NCBI RefSeq assembly: GCF_024347135.1
Contig: NZ_AP024907.1
Coordinates: forward strand, 1,541,001-1,605,000
Direction: 5' to 3'
From: Vibrio spartinae
GTDB taxonomy: Bacteria; Pseudomonadota; Gammaproteobacteria; Enterobacterales; Vibrionaceae
DNA length: 64,000 nucleotides
Positions 48,050 to 57,366 of the stretch are shown in pieces. Made by a program: the position numbers and the translations under genes. Under the pieces are notes generated by a model. The model worked only from the letters and a program-made list of their open reading frames with translations, had not been told where the DNA came from and searched no databases. The first letter of the stretch is position 1. Each line of letters opens with the position of its first letter.

Positions 48050-48347
48050 TGGCTTAATAGCGGAGTTATCTAATGGTCCGAAGCGTTATCGGGAAATTGA
48101 AAAGGCGCTAGCTGGTATATCACAGAGGATGATGACCTTGACGTTACGGCGATTAGAACGTGATGGCTACGTTTTGCGCCATATCGAACCCACGGTTCCT
48201 CCCAGCGTAACCTATGAACTTTCAGATCTCGGACATTCATTCTCAACTCAGGTTGCATTGCTTGTCACGTGGAGTCGAGAGCATAAGTCTAAGCTCGAAC
48301 AGGCGCGTTCTACTTTTGATAGAAACATGGGGAGTCGTAATTTTTGA
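48050..48347 (+). pseudogene. C-terminal part of an HxlR-family regulator
   Basis: LIAELSNGPKRYREIEKAL, GISQRMMTLTLRRLERDGYV and TYELSDLGHSF are the winged-helix core of HxlR regulators, reading straight to the stop at 48347. The N-terminal 20-30 residues, with the usual Cys, are absent, replaced by the SDR fragment. No start codon with a ribosome site is available, so it is a pseudogene. Confidence 0.75.
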
Positions 48348-48374
48348 TGAGCTCAAAAATCTATAAGTCGAGTT

Positions 48375-48704
48375 ACCTTTACATAACAGCACATGTTGGA
48401 CGGCTTGGCAAATAGCAACGGCATCATTGAGGTCATTTTTGCCTTTCGTTCTATGGGGAACAACATACTTAACTGCCATAATACGAGCATCATGTCCTAA
48501 TTTATTAAGCGTTCTTGCCCAATAATGTGCACTGCCACACGCTTCGAGTCCTATACACATAGGTGGCATATTTGCTATTGTGGTCAGCAATTTAGAGCAA
48601 GTAACAGATTTATGAAGAGCGACTTTACCTTTCGAATTAACGACATGAATACTGAAATGGTTTTTCGCTAAGTCGATACTGCCAAAATAAGAATAATCAG
48701 ACAT
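48375..48704 (-). pseudogene. IS110-family transposase, N-terminal fragment
   Basis: From ATG 48704: YFGSIDLAKNHFSIHVVN, CIGLEACGSAHYWAR and VVPHRTKGKNDLNDA are the D, E and D/D elements of the DEDD domain. Homology ends near 48375, and the ORF then runs antisense into the HxlR fragment. The C-terminal half is missing. AGGATCT upstream could have been its ribosome site. Confidence 0.85.
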
Positions 48705-48864
48705 AGATCCTCCGGTGTTAATAATTACCACCTAAGTGTGGCAGATCCTCGGAAGGGGAAATCCATGTCATTCGTTATAGAAGTTCGGGATTAGATGAAA
48801 AATAGACTTTTTTATCTAATCCCAAATGGTTATTATAAGTTTTTTGGGTTTTCAATACTGTTTT

Positions 48865-49221
48865 TTAAGATAAAACTGCATAATAGCGACAGCCATCGGA
48901 TCCTCTCATAATACCTGAAGTAACCATTGGTGTTATCATACACCACATATTATATCCTGATACTTTGCATGTTACTTCAGCAAACCAAGAGCCGGACAAA
49001 CCTACCATATCTGCACCTTCTTTTAGTTTATTATAAAATACTCTGCATTTTGGCTTCACACTGTCAGATTCACCTTTTTTTTCTTTTTCTGCGAAGCTCA
49101 TAGCACCATGAGCAATGAATGAAACTTTTTCTTTTATAGTTGCAGCAGATTTTGCTTTTACTACGGCTTGGTCAAAAGTTAAATCTAATCGTTCTACTTC
49201 TTGTTCGAATTCAGTGTTCAT
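48865..49221 (-). CDS. Hypothetical protein, 118 residues
   Basis: Soluble protein starting after a good ribosome site (AGAGGA, 8 bases before the ATG on the minus strand). The N-terminal 60 residues are charged and helical (EQEVERLDLTFDQAVVKAKSA), the C-terminal part is richer in Cys, Gly and aromatic residues. No family recognised. It is AT-rich like other cassette genes, but no attC is seen beside it. Confidence 0.6.
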   Translation of the reverse strand: MNTEFEQEVERLDLTFDQAVVKAKSAATIKEKVSFIAHGAMSFAEKEKKGESDSVKPKCRVFYNKLKEGADMVGLSGSWFAEVTCKVSGYNMWCMITPMVTSGIMRGSDGCRYYAVLS

Positions 49222-49761
49222 AATAAAATTCCTCTTTAATTAATTTTAAAACTAATTTAATTGTAAGCTCACTATTGATACTGACCATTTCAGTTTCTGT
49301 GGCCTACAAACCAAACACTAGTCCTTTTATTTTGAATAACCTATTACACGTATATTACGTAGCGTCACACTCGACGCTCTTATTGACTAGGTACGGGCAA
49401 CTCCAAACTCGTCGCATAAGTATCCTCATCCTAAACGACATCTTCCTACCGGAAATGTCCATCGACAAAGTCACCGCACGCGGCGACAGCAAAGCAGGCT
49501 AGGGTGCGGTTGTGGCGAGTGAGGTGGTTTGAGGGGGGTGGGACTGATGAAAATTTATGTATGCATAGACAGTTTATTTTTGAAGTGATCTCATTTTTGC
49601 GCGTTTAGCCATATTAAATAACTCCATTGTGCGCACTTTGTACTGACAGTACATAGGAAAGTCTTTTATTATCAATGAATAAGAATATCCGCACCAGAAA
49701 TAACGCGCATGCACAGTACGCACTTGTGCTCGTCCTCCTTGGATGACTCGCTAGGAATATC
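49222..49761. other. Long spacer, no supported gene
   Basis: 540 bases. A short frame ending at 49502 (FLPEMSIDKVTARGDSKAG) has no ribosome site and is not recognised; it may be debris. Short inverted segments (GTGCGCACTTTGTACTG and CAGTACGCACTTGTGC) at 49630-49734 could be the remains of a cassette site before the kinase gene. Confidence 0.4.
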
Positions 49762-50535
49762 ATGGAAGAATTATCAGGCGGAAGAAAGTCCACAATATAT
49801 CGAGATGGTGAAGTTGTCTATCGTCCTCTACAGCCTTGGAGTCCGACAATCCACCAAGTATTGAAGCACCTAGAAAGTTCAAATGTTCATGGGTGTCCAA
49901 GGTTTCTTGGCATTAAGCAAAATCAAGAAGTCCTAAGTTTTGTTGCTGGCGATACTTATAACTACCCTTTAGTCGGCGCTATAGCTTCAAATGAGGCGCT
50001 CATATCAGCAGGGAAACAACTCCGAGAAGTCCATGACGCTACAGTCTCTTTGTTAAGTCAAATGGATGTGAGTAAACATCAATGGATGCTTGAGCCTAAA
50101 GAGCCGTTTGAGGTTATTTGTCACGGAGATTTTACTCCTTACAATGTTGCCCTTTCCCAGAGTTCAGTCGTTGGTGTGTTCGACTTTGATACTGCACACC
50201 CGGCTCCAAGGGTGTGGGACTTAGCTTATTCCGTTTACTGCTGGTCTCCTTTTAAAACTGATAACAATGATAAACTCGGTACACTTACAGAGCAGGTTGC
50301 TAGGGCAAAGTTATTCTGTGACAGTTATGGCGCAACGGATTTAGAAAGAGAGCAGCTTGCAGATGCAATGGTTATGCGTTTACAGGCTTTGGTGTCATTT
50401 ATGCGTCAAGAGGCTAAAAGTGGTGATGAGTCCTTTGCTGAAAATATCGAACAAGGTCATCTTCAAGCCTATCTAAATGACATCGAGTACATATCTATAA
50501 ACAAATTAGAAATTCAGCGTGCGTTGTGCAACTAA
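49762..50535 (+). CDS. APH-family phosphotransferase in an integron cassette
   Basis: 257 residues of the aminoglycoside phosphotransferase (PF01636) fold. The catalytic loop reads VICHGDFTPYNV and the metal-binding segment VFDFDTAHPAPRVWDLAYS. The N-terminal glycine-containing loop (ELSGGRKSTIYRDGEVVYRP) fits the nucleotide site. Family members phosphorylate antibiotics, choline or other small molecules, and this sequence matches none of the resistance enzymes I can recall, so resistance is not claimed. The stop overlaps an attC, so it is a cassette gene. Confidence 0.85.
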   Translation: MEELSGGRKSTIYRDGEVVYRPLQPWSPTIHQVLKHLESSNVHGCPRFLGIKQNQEVLSFVAGDTYNYPLVGAIASNEALISAGKQLREVHDATVSLLSQMDVSKHQWMLEPKEPFEVICHGDFTPYNVALSQSSVVGVFDFDTAHPAPRVWDLAYSVYCWSPFKTDNNDKLGTLTEQVARAKLFCDSYGATDLEREQLADAMVMRLQALVSFMRQEAKSGDESFAENIEQGHLQAYLNDIEYISINKLEIQRALCN

Positions 50536-50602
50536 TAAGTGGCACCAGCCTCGGCCCGGCCAAAAGACGCTGGGCCTGGACTCGCTGTGCCAAACGTTAG
50601 GC
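50526..50602 (+). repeat. attC site of the phosphotransferase cassette
   Basis: Left core GTGCAAC (one mismatch), right core GTTAGGC. Arms GGCACCAGC and GCTGTGCC pair, with GGCCCGGCC/GGGCC in the centre. 77 nt. Confidence 0.8.
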
Positions 50603-50815
50603 CGGTGGGGGATTTTGCCCAAAGGGAATAAACGTAAGCTGCTCGATCAACCTCAACATGTGATTAATCGGTGGTTAACATAGGATAACGATACACACCG
50701 CGCTTTTTGGGGCTATCAAGAATTTTATCTGCATAAAATGTTTCCAACTTAAAAAGATATTTTCCGTAATTTATTGGTTACACTATCGATATTGTTAGAT
50801 CACTGAAGACTGGGT
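50603..50815. other. Spacer at right edge of the cassette region
   Basis: No gene. The segment 50625-50755 reads like a decayed coding piece (KRKLLDQPQHVINRWL, then FWGYQEFYLHKMF) interrupted by stops; not identified. The promoter of the LysR gene should lie at the right end. Confidence 0.4.
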
Positions 50816-51769
50816 ATGGAAGTAGAAGAGATTTATCGCCGAGATTTAAACCTGTTAGTGGCGTTGCGAATTCTGGTTGAGGAGCGCAGTGTCAGCCGAG
50901 CAGCGAATCGTTTAAACCTCAGTCAGTCAGCAATGAGTCGGGTGTTAGGGCGATTACGTAGTTTACTGTCGGATCCTCTATTCACACGTCAGGGGCAATA
51001 TCTTATTCCTACTGAAAAAGCTTTATCTGTGAATCGGGCTTTAGGTGAACCGCTTGAGTCTCTCCGACAACTCTTGTCCCCAATCGATTTTGATCCCAAG
51101 TCTTGTGAGCAGACATTCACGATTGCAACGACTGACTATGCAATGCAAACCATTTTACCATTTGCTTTACCTCGTATTTATCAGGAAGCACCTCATGTTG
51201 CGTTTGAGTTTTTGCCACTACAAAATGAGCATTTGAAAGGTCAACTCACTTACGGCAGAGCTGACTTAGCTATTTGTCGCCCAATTCACTCGATTGAAGC
51301 ATTACAGTCTGAAGTCTTGGGGCGTGTGGGGGTGTTGTGCTTATTGTCGAAACAACATCCGTTGGCCAATGAACAGATGGGTCTGGATGATTATTTGAAG
51401 TACCCTCATGCGATGATAGCAATTAGTGATGGGGTTAAATCACTCATTGAACAGGCACTAGAAGATAAACCTCAACGGCGCATGGTTCTGAGGGCATATC
51501 ATTTGGAAGCTGCGTTAGCGATTGTCGATATGATGCCACTCATTATTACAGTACCTGCCGATTTAGCATACTTAGTATCCGAGCGTTATGATCTGATAGT
51601 CAAACCTTTACCATTTCATTTTACGCCGTTTGATTATTCAATGATTTGGCACCCTCGTTGTGAACATTCTCCTGCACAGGAATGGTTGAGAAGCATCGTC
51701 AAAGAAGAATGTAGCAGGCTGATCGCCAAGCGTGTGGAAGATATGGGACTGGATGAAGTAAGGCCCTGA
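50816..51769 (+). CDS. LysR-family transcriptional regulator
   Basis: 317 residues. N-terminal winged HTH (RDLNLLVALRILVEERSVSRAAN, then LSQSAMSRVLGRLRSLLSDPLF as pattern) and a substrate-binding domain from about residue 95 (TFTIATTDYAM). This resembles the NahR/LeuO-like group with RDLNLL starts. It is convergent with acuI and lies 1.3 kb upstream of the reductase at 53114. It is the likely regulator of this module, possibly sensing acrylate or another enoate; that role is inferred from position. Confidence 0.9.
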   Translation: MEVEEIYRRDLNLLVALRILVEERSVSRAANRLNLSQSAMSRVLGRLRSLLSDPLFTRQGQYLIPTEKALSVNRALGEPLESLRQLLSPIDFDPKSCEQTFTIATTDYAMQTILPFALPRIYQEAPHVAFEFLPLQNEHLKGQLTYGRADLAICRPIHSIEALQSEVLGRVGVLCLLSKQHPLANEQMGLDDYLKYPHAMIAISDGVKSLIEQALEDKPQRRMVLRAYHLEAALAIVDMMPLIITVPADLAYLVSERYDLIVKPLPFHFTPFDYSMIWHPRCEHSPAQEWLRSIVKEECSRLIAKRVEDMGLDEVRP

Positions 51770-51791
51770 GCGGGCCTTACGCAATAGGGAT

Positions 51792-52772
51792 TTAAAGCTT
51801 GATCACCACTCGACCTGTATTCTGACCCGTGGTAATTTTCTCTGCATACTGTGGCGCTTCATTTAATGTGATTTCAGTACACGCTTGCTCAAAATAATGC
51901 GCTGGTAATAGTTGGGCAATTTTTTCCCATGCGGCAATCCGTTTTTCACGTGGACAGCTGACTGAATCAACCCCTTGCAAGCGGACATTACGCAAAATAA
52001 ATGGCATGACCGTTGTGGGAAGATCAAATCCTCCGGCAAGACCACAGGCAGCGACAGCGCTGTTATAGTCCATTTGAGATAGTACTTTTGCTAACACTTT
52101 GCTGCCAACTGTATCAATGGCACCAGCCCAGACTTGTTTTTCTAACGGGCGAGCCGGTTCTTCAAATTCATTACGATCAATGATTTGACTGGCACCTAGT
52201 TTTTCTAGTAATGGGCCATTTTGTTCGACACGACCCGTAACTGCCGCGACTTTGTAGCCAAGTTGAGACAACAGAGTGACTGCGACAGAGCCAACACCAC
52301 CACTGGCGCCTGTCACCAAAATCGTTCCGTCTTCAGGTTTAATGCCTGCGTCAATCAAAGCCTGAACACAAAGCATTGCAGTCAAGCCAGCAGTGCCGAC
52401 CATCATGGCTTGTTTTGAGCTGAAACCCTGTGGTAGCGGGACCAGCCAGTCCGCTTTAAGACTTGCCTTCTGTGCCATGCCTCCCCAATGATTTTCTCCG
52501 ACTCCCCAACCTGTCAATACAACCGAGTCACCTTCTTGATAACGGGCATCATCTGAACTGATGACTTGTCCTGCCAAATCGATTCCGGGCACCATCGGGA
52601 AATTACGGATAATTTTACCTTTGCCTGTAATAGCCAGACCATCTTTATAGTTCAGCGACGAGTAATCGACAGCGATTAACACTTCACCTTCCGGGAGATG
52701 TGATTCATCGAGTTGTTCGATAGTTACAACGGTTCTTTTATCTTCTTGATTCAGGATTAAAGCATCAAACAT
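51792..52772 (-). CDS. acuI: AcuI/YhdH acrylyl-CoA reductase (NADPH)
   Basis: 326 residues from ATG 52772, placed by GGAG 6 bases upstream (a longer frame starts at 52784). Zinc-free MDR protein: YSSLNYKDGLAITGKG, PGIDLAGQV, VLTGWGVGENHWGG and the Rossmann motif VTGASGGVGSVA. YhdH/AcuI enzymes reduce acryloyl-CoA to propionyl-CoA with NADPH and protect against acrylate, for example from DMSP breakdown. Divergent from the reductase at 53114, which can act on acrylate-type substrates, so the pair fits one detoxification route. Confidence 0.92.
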   Translation of the reverse strand: MFDALILNQEDKRTVVTIEQLDESHLPEGEVLIAVDYSSLNYKDGLAITGKGKIIRNFPMVPGIDLAGQVISSDDARYQEGDSVVLTGWGVGENHWGGMAQKASLKADWLVPLPQGFSSKQAMMVGTAGLTAMLCVQALIDAGIKPEDGTILVTGASGGVGSVAVTLLSQLGYKVAAVTGRVEQNGPLLEKLGASQIIDRNEFEEPARPLEKQVWAGAIDTVGSKVLAKVLSQMDYNSAVAACGLAGGFDLPTTVMPFILRNVRLQGVDSVSCPREKRIAAWEKIAQLLPAHYFEQACTEITLNEAPQYAEKITTGQNTGRVVIKL

Positions 52773-53113
52773 AGCATTCTCCACAAATATAGTAATGATT
52801 AACTTATGGCAGTCTAGCGCTGATACCCGTATGAATTAAATGAAGCTTTAGCATAGATAGATATGCATAATAATCATATGCCTGTCGATATATAGAATGA
52901 ATGTGTATTGCGGTGAGTCGTGCTCACTGAAGTTGGCTATGCACAAGAGTCATGGTGTGGATGTAAATAAGTCATTTTACTCATAGATCAAATTCCATGA
53001 TATTACTATGGTTATTGATCCCGAAGTTTTCATATCAAACAGGCTACATTCACTCAGCATTTGGGTTGGCTGGCGCGTTTGATATGAGAATTAATCTATT
53101 AGAGGCACAATCT
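52773..53113. promoter_or_regulatory. Divergent control region of acuI and the enoate reductase
   Basis: 341 bases between the two divergent genes, expected to hold both promoters and a LysR site. No operator could be fixed by eye. A frame upstream of 53114 remains open to 52997, but AGAGG lies 9 bases before the ATG at 53114 and the protein family starts there. Confidence 0.5.
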
Positions 53114-56100
53114 ATGACTAAATTAACCGATGACATCGTATTCCAATCAGGCGGCAAACTGCATAACCGAATCGTCATGGCACCGATGACGATTCAATCT
53201 GCGTTTTTCGATGGTGGTGTAACGGAAGAGATGATCAATTACTACGCAGCTCGTTCAGGTGATGCTGGTGCCGTCATCGTCGAAAGTGCGTTTGTTGAAA
53301 AATATGGTCGAGCATTCCCGGGTGCACTTGGTATCGATACGGATAGCAAAATAACGGGCTTACGCAAGCTCGCTGAAGCAATTAAAGCAAAAGGCTCAAA
53401 GGCTATTTTGCAGATCTACCATGCTGGCCGTATGGCAAACCCAGAGTTCAACGGTGGACATCAACCGATTTCTGCCAGTCCTGTTGCAGCTTTGCGTGAT
53501 AATGCGGAAACACCATTGCAAATGACCAAAGAGCAAATCGAAGAGATGATCGAACACTTTGGTGATGCCGTGAATCGAGCGATTCTTGCAGGGTTTGATG
53601 GTGTCGAAATTCACGGTGCAAACACGTATCTACTCCAGCAATTTTTCTCTCCGCATTCAAACCGCAGAACCGACCAATGGGGCGGAGACATTGAAAAACG
53701 CACGACTTTCCCGCTCGCTGTACTCGCAAAGGCAAAAGAAGTTGTTCATACGCACGATAAATCCGATTTTATTATCGGTTACCGATTCTCTCCGGAAGAG
53801 ATTGAACAACCGGGTATCCGCTTTGATGACACGATGTACCTGTTAAATAAGCTAGCGGCATGTGGTTTGGATTATTTGCATTTCTCTATGGGGAGTTGGG
53901 CTCGTAACTCAATTGTGACCCCAGAAGATCTAGAGCTGCTCATCAAAAAGTACCGTCATCTACAATCTGATGCATTAGCTCAAGTGCCAGTGATTGGTGT
54001 GGGTGGCATTGCTCAACGTAGTGATGCTGATAAAGCCATTGAACAAGGCTATGACCTTGTCGCAGTGGGTAAAGGTTTCTTGGTTGAGCCAACTTGGGCA
54101 GAGAAAGCGCTTAACAGCGAATCGTGTGCCGAGTTTGCCGATATCGCGCAACAAGCAGCGTTGAAAATCCCAACACCATTGTGGGAAATCATGGACTACA
54201 TGATTGTCGATAGTGCAGCCGAAGCGATTAAGCACCAGCGAATTAAAGAGTTGCAGAACGTACCGATCAAGTTTAATGCCGGTGAATATACTGCGTACGG
54301 TCGTGGTCATAATGATGACTTGCCTGTGACAGTCGCTTTCTCTGAAGATAAGATCCTCGATATCTTTGTTGATTCATCAAAAGAATCTGACGGCATTGCC
54401 AACCCAGCATTTGAACGTATTCCGCAACAGATTCTAGACGGTCAAACTCTCAATATTGATGTGATTTCAGGTGCAACAGTCAGTAGCCAAGCCGTGCTTG
54501 ATGGTGTTGCGAACGCTGTTGATCTCGCTGGTGGTAACTCTGAAGCGTTACGTTGTAAGGCAAGAGCAGCGGTTGAGTGGTCAACCAAGACGGTTGAAGA
54601 AACGGTTGATATTGTGGTTGTTGGCGGTGGTGGTGCTGGCTTAAGTGCAGCGTTAACGGCAATGGATCAAGGCAAGTCGGTCATTTTACTTGAGAAGTTT
54701 CCTGCGATTGGTGGCAACACCGTCCGTACCGGTGGTTGGGTCAATGCCGCTGAACCTGAGTGGCAGGGCGCTTTCGCAGCACTACCCGGTGAAAAAGAGA
54801 CGTTAATGCAGCTCGCAAATACGCCTGAGTCTGAGTTTGTTGAAGAATATTTAGCAGACTTTAGAACCTTGAAGTCTCAGTTAGATAGTTATTTCACCGC
54901 GCTGGAAGAAGGTCAACAGTATCTATTCGACTCAGTGGAACTGCACCGTATTCAAACCTATCTGGGCGGTAAACGTACCGACCTCAATGGTGAAGCGATT
55001 TATGGTCAATATGATCTTGTAGAGACATTAACGTCTCGTTCAATGGAGTCAATTGATTGGCTGACTGAGAAGGGCGTCGATTTTGATCGCAGTGTTGTTG
55101 AAATTCCAGTCGGTGCATTATGGCGTCGAGCGCATAAACCAAAACGTCAGAAAGGTGTTGAGTTCGTTGACAAGCTATCAAAACGAATTCAGGAGCAGAA
55201 CGGTCGAATTATTACAGATACTCGCGCGACTGATCTCATCGTTGAAGATGGCAAAGTTGTTGGGATAAAAGCGGTACAAGCCGATGGTACCGAACTGATT
55301 CTGCATGTGAATAATGCTGTTATTATGGCGTCTGGCGGCTTCGGTGCCAATACGCAGATGATCAAGAAATACAACACATACTGGAAAGAGATTGCTGACG
55401 ATATCAAAACAACGAACTCACCAGCACTGGTTGGTGACGGTCTTGAGATCGGCGAAAAAGCGGGTGCAGAGCTCGTCGGTATGGGCTTTGTTCAGTTGAT
55501 GCCAATTGGTGATCCAAAATCGGGTGCATTGCTGACTGGCTTGATTGTACCACCTGAAAACTTTGTGTTTGTGAACCAACAAGGCAAACGCTTCGTTGAT
55601 GAGTGTGGCAGTCGCGATGTGTTATCTGGCGCCTTCTTCGATAACGGTGGTCTCGTTTATATGATTGCCGATGAGAATATTCGTCACACTGCTGCCAATA
55701 CTTCAGATGAAACGATCGAGCGGGAAATCAAAGACGGAACCATTATTAAAGCTGACACGATTGAAGAATTAGCTGAAAAAATTGGTGTGCCAGCAGAGAC
55801 ATTGTCGAACACCATCAGCCAATATAATCATTGTGTAGAGCAAGGACATGATCCTGAGTTTAACAAGAGCGCATTTGGCCTCAAAGTGACACAGGCTCCG
55901 TTTTACGCCACGCCACGTCAACCGTCAGTCCATCACACAATGGGCGGCTTGAAGATTGATACACAGGCGCGCGTGATTGGTAAAGATGGCAATGTTATTC
56001 AAGGCTTATATGCAGCCGGTGAAGTCGCAGGTGGCATCCATGCCGGTAACCGCTTAGGTGGTAACGCCCTGATTGATATCTTTACATATGGCCGTATTGC

Positions 56101-56128
56101 GGGTGCAAATGCTGCCAATCTGGTGTAG
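53114..56128 (+). CDS. Three-domain NADH:enoate reductase (OYE / FMN-bind / FAD_binding_2)
   Basis: 1004 residues, no signal peptide. Residues 1-370 are an old-yellow-enzyme domain (NRIVMAPMTIQSA, IHGANTYLLQQFFSP, PVIGVGGI). Residues of about 410-500 are an FMN-binding domain with DVISGAT, the ApbE flavinylation motif whose Thr takes covalent FMN. Residues of about 525-1004 are a fumarate-reductase-like FAD domain (VVVGGGGAGLSAA, GGFGAN, GGLKIDTQ, GNRLGGNAL). This layout matches the soluble NADH:acrylate and cinnamate reductases known from Vibrio. Electrons would pass from NADH through covalent FMN to FAD and an enoate. The next gene encodes an ApbE. Acrylate is favoured over fumarate or cinnamate because acuI is adjacent. 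Confidence 0.9.
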   Translation: MTKLTDDIVFQSGGKLHNRIVMAPMTIQSAFFDGGVTEEMINYYAARSGDAGAVIVESAFVEKYGRAFPGALGIDTDSKITGLRKLAEAIKAKGSKAILQIYHAGRMANPEFNGGHQPISASPVAALRDNAETPLQMTKEQIEEMIEHFGDAVNRAILAGFDGVEIHGANTYLLQQFFSPHSNRRTDQWGGDIEKRTTFPLAVLAKAKEVVHTHDKSDFIIGYRFSPEEIEQPGIRFDDTMYLLNKLAACGLDYLHFSMGSWARNSIVTPEDLELLIKKYRHLQSDALAQVPVIGVGGIAQRSDADKAIEQGYDLVAVGKGFLVEPTWAEKALNSESCAEFADIAQQAALKIPTPLWEIMDYMIVDSAAEAIKHQRIKELQNVPIKFNAGEYTAYGRGHNDDLPVTVAFSEDKILDIFVDSSKESDGIANPAFERIPQQILDGQTLNIDVISGATVSSQAVLDGVANAVDLAGGNSEALRCKARAAVEWSTKTVEETVDIVVVGGGGAGLSAALTAMDQGKSVILLEKFPAIGGNTVRTGGWVNAAEPEWQGAFAALPGEKETLMQLANTPESEFVEEYLADFRTLKSQLDSYFTALEEGQQYLFDSVELHRIQTYLGGKRTDLNGEAIYGQYDLVETLTSRSMESIDWLTEKGVDFDRSVVEIPVGALWRRAHKPKRQKGVEFVDKLSKRIQEQNGRIITDTRATDLIVEDGKVVGIKAVQADGTELILHVNNAVIMASGGFGANTQMIKKYNTYWKEIADDIKTTNSPALVGDGLEIGEKAGAELVGMGFVQLMPIGDPKSGALLTGLIVPPENFVFVNQQGKRFVDECGSRDVLSGAFFDNGGLVYMIADENIRHTAANTSDETIEREIKDGTIIKADTIEELAEKIGVPAETLSNTISQYNHCVEQGHDPEFNKSAFGLKVTQAPFYATPRQPSVHHTMGGLKIDTQARVIGKDGNVIQGLYAAGEVAGGIHAGNRLGGNALIDIFTYGRIAGANAANLV

Positions 56129-56169
56129 TCGTCTCTCAATCAAATAGATCGAACATAGAGATCGTACAT

Positions 56170-56197
56170 AGGGGAGCTTTGCTCCCCTTTTTTATTT
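56170..56197 (+). terminator. Terminator between reductase and apbE
   Basis: GGGGAGC pairs with GCTCCCC around TTT, then TTTTTTATTTT. It is strong, so apbE expression would depend on read-through or its own promoter. Confidence 0.85.
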
Positions 56198-56213
56198 TAC
56201 ACACAATGACGAT

Positions 56214-57167
56214 ATGACGATGAATCGCTATAGCGCAAGATTTGAAATGATGGGGACCTTTATTGATTTGGTGGTTCACCATCAAAACGGTGAGCAACTC
56301 ATCAAAGAAGCATATGTGCAATTAAAGGATTACGCGACTCGGTTTACGGTCAATCAAGCAGATTCTGAGTTGATGCGCGTCAATCAAAGTGCCGGTATTG
56401 CGCCTGTCGTGGTTGCCCCGGATCTGTTTGAGCTGATCAAACTCGGTCAATGTTATAGCGAAGATATCCGTACCCCTTTCAATATTGCGATTGGCCCTTT
56501 GGTCAAAACGTGGCGCATTGGCTTCCAAGCAGCGACAGTGCCATCGCAAGAGCTTATTCACGAAAAACTGGCATTAGTCGACCCGACTCAGATCATGTTG
56601 AATGAGCAAGAGCACTCGGTGTTTCTTCGCCAAACCGGAATGGAAATAGACTTAGGCGCGATTGCGAAAGGTTATTTTGCTGATCAAGTTAAGCAAAGGC
56701 TGATCGATGCGGGTGTGACGAGCGGCTTTATTAGCTTGGGTGGTAATGTGCTCACGATTGGACATTCACCAAACAATCCGCATCAAGCATGGAACGTGGG
56801 GATTCAGAATCCATTGTCCCAACGAGGTAACGTGATACGTATCGTCCCGTTGCAAGGTATGTCGATGGTTACGTCTGGTATCAATGAACGTTTCTTTGAA
56901 TCCAATGGTCAGCGTTATCACCACCTGTTGGATGGGAAAACAGGGATGCCGATTGCAACGGATATCGCCAGTCTGACAGTTGTTTCCAAGCGCTCTGTGG
57001 ATGGAGAGATTTGGAGTACCGCGGGCTTTCTGCCTTCGGCTGTGCAATCGATTCGCTATCTAAATGCGATTGAAGGTATCGAGGCGGTGGCAATCTCGCT
57101 ACAAGGAGAGGTGATGACGACCAATGGATTCATCGGCCATGAACGTGCAACGGACTCAGTAAAATAG
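56214..57167 (+). CDS. apbE: ApbE FAD:protein FMN transferase, cytoplasmic type
   Basis: 317 residues. Conserved ApbE elements: GTFIDLVV, MEIDLGAIAKGYFAD, FISLGGNV, MVTSGINERFF and HHLLDGKTGMP. It lacks a signal peptide and lipobox, unlike the periplasmic lipoprotein ApbE that serves Nqr/Rnf, so it should work in the cytoplasm. The reductase upstream has a flavinylation motif and is cytoplasmic, making it the evident substrate. The start is one of several ATGs; no strong ribosome site is visible. Confidence 0.92.
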   Translation: MTMNRYSARFEMMGTFIDLVVHHQNGEQLIKEAYVQLKDYATRFTVNQADSELMRVNQSAGIAPVVVAPDLFELIKLGQCYSEDIRTPFNIAIGPLVKTWRIGFQAATVPSQELIHEKLALVDPTQIMLNEQEHSVFLRQTGMEIDLGAIAKGYFADQVKQRLIDAGVTSGFISLGGNVLTIGHSPNNPHQAWNVGIQNPLSQRGNVIRIVPLQGMSMVTSGINERFFESNGQRYHHLLDGKTGMPIATDIASLTVVSKRSVDGEIWSTAGFLPSAVQSIRYLNAIEGIEAVAISLQGEVMTTNGFIGHERATDSVK

Positions 57168-57183
57168 AAATCTCACGTGCCCC

Positions 57184-57366
57184 CTATTTAGGGGGTGTAA
57201 TGGCTAAATCGCTGAGTCGACGTGGTCTGTTACGCTTGCTTTGTTTGCTTTTCTTCCATTCTGCTACACCCTGCTCATCAATCCAAAAGATCAGAAAACG
57301 ACGGCCACTCTGCATCAAAAAATCGACATTTTGTTTTTTGCAAACATAAGGTCGAATTTCAACCAT
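57184..57366 (-). CDS. Possible small protein, 60 residues
   Basis: Basic, soluble frame (FLMQSGRRFLIFWIDEQGVAEW, then KKSKQSKRNRPRR). It ends next to a perfect CCCCCTATTTAGGGGG palindrome (57181-57196). No clear ribosome site and no known family; kept as a low-confidence candidate because the protein composition looks natural. Confidence 0.3.
   Translation of the reverse strand: MVEIRPYVCKKQNVDFLMQSGRRFLIFWIDEQGVAEWKKSKQSKRNRPRRLSDLAITPPK

Noticed and set aside
49275..49502. 75-residue ORF ending FLPEMSIDKVTARGDSKAG
   Set aside because: No ribosome site, no recognised family and no cassette context; mentioned only as possible debris.
49762..50535. Calling the APH-fold gene an antibiotic resistance gene
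   Set aside because: The motifs only place it in the phosphotransferase family; no resemblance to a known resistance enzyme could be established by eye.
39286..50815. Integron integrase gene in the cassette region
   Set aside because: No tyrosine recombinase motifs were found in any reading frame listed for this region.
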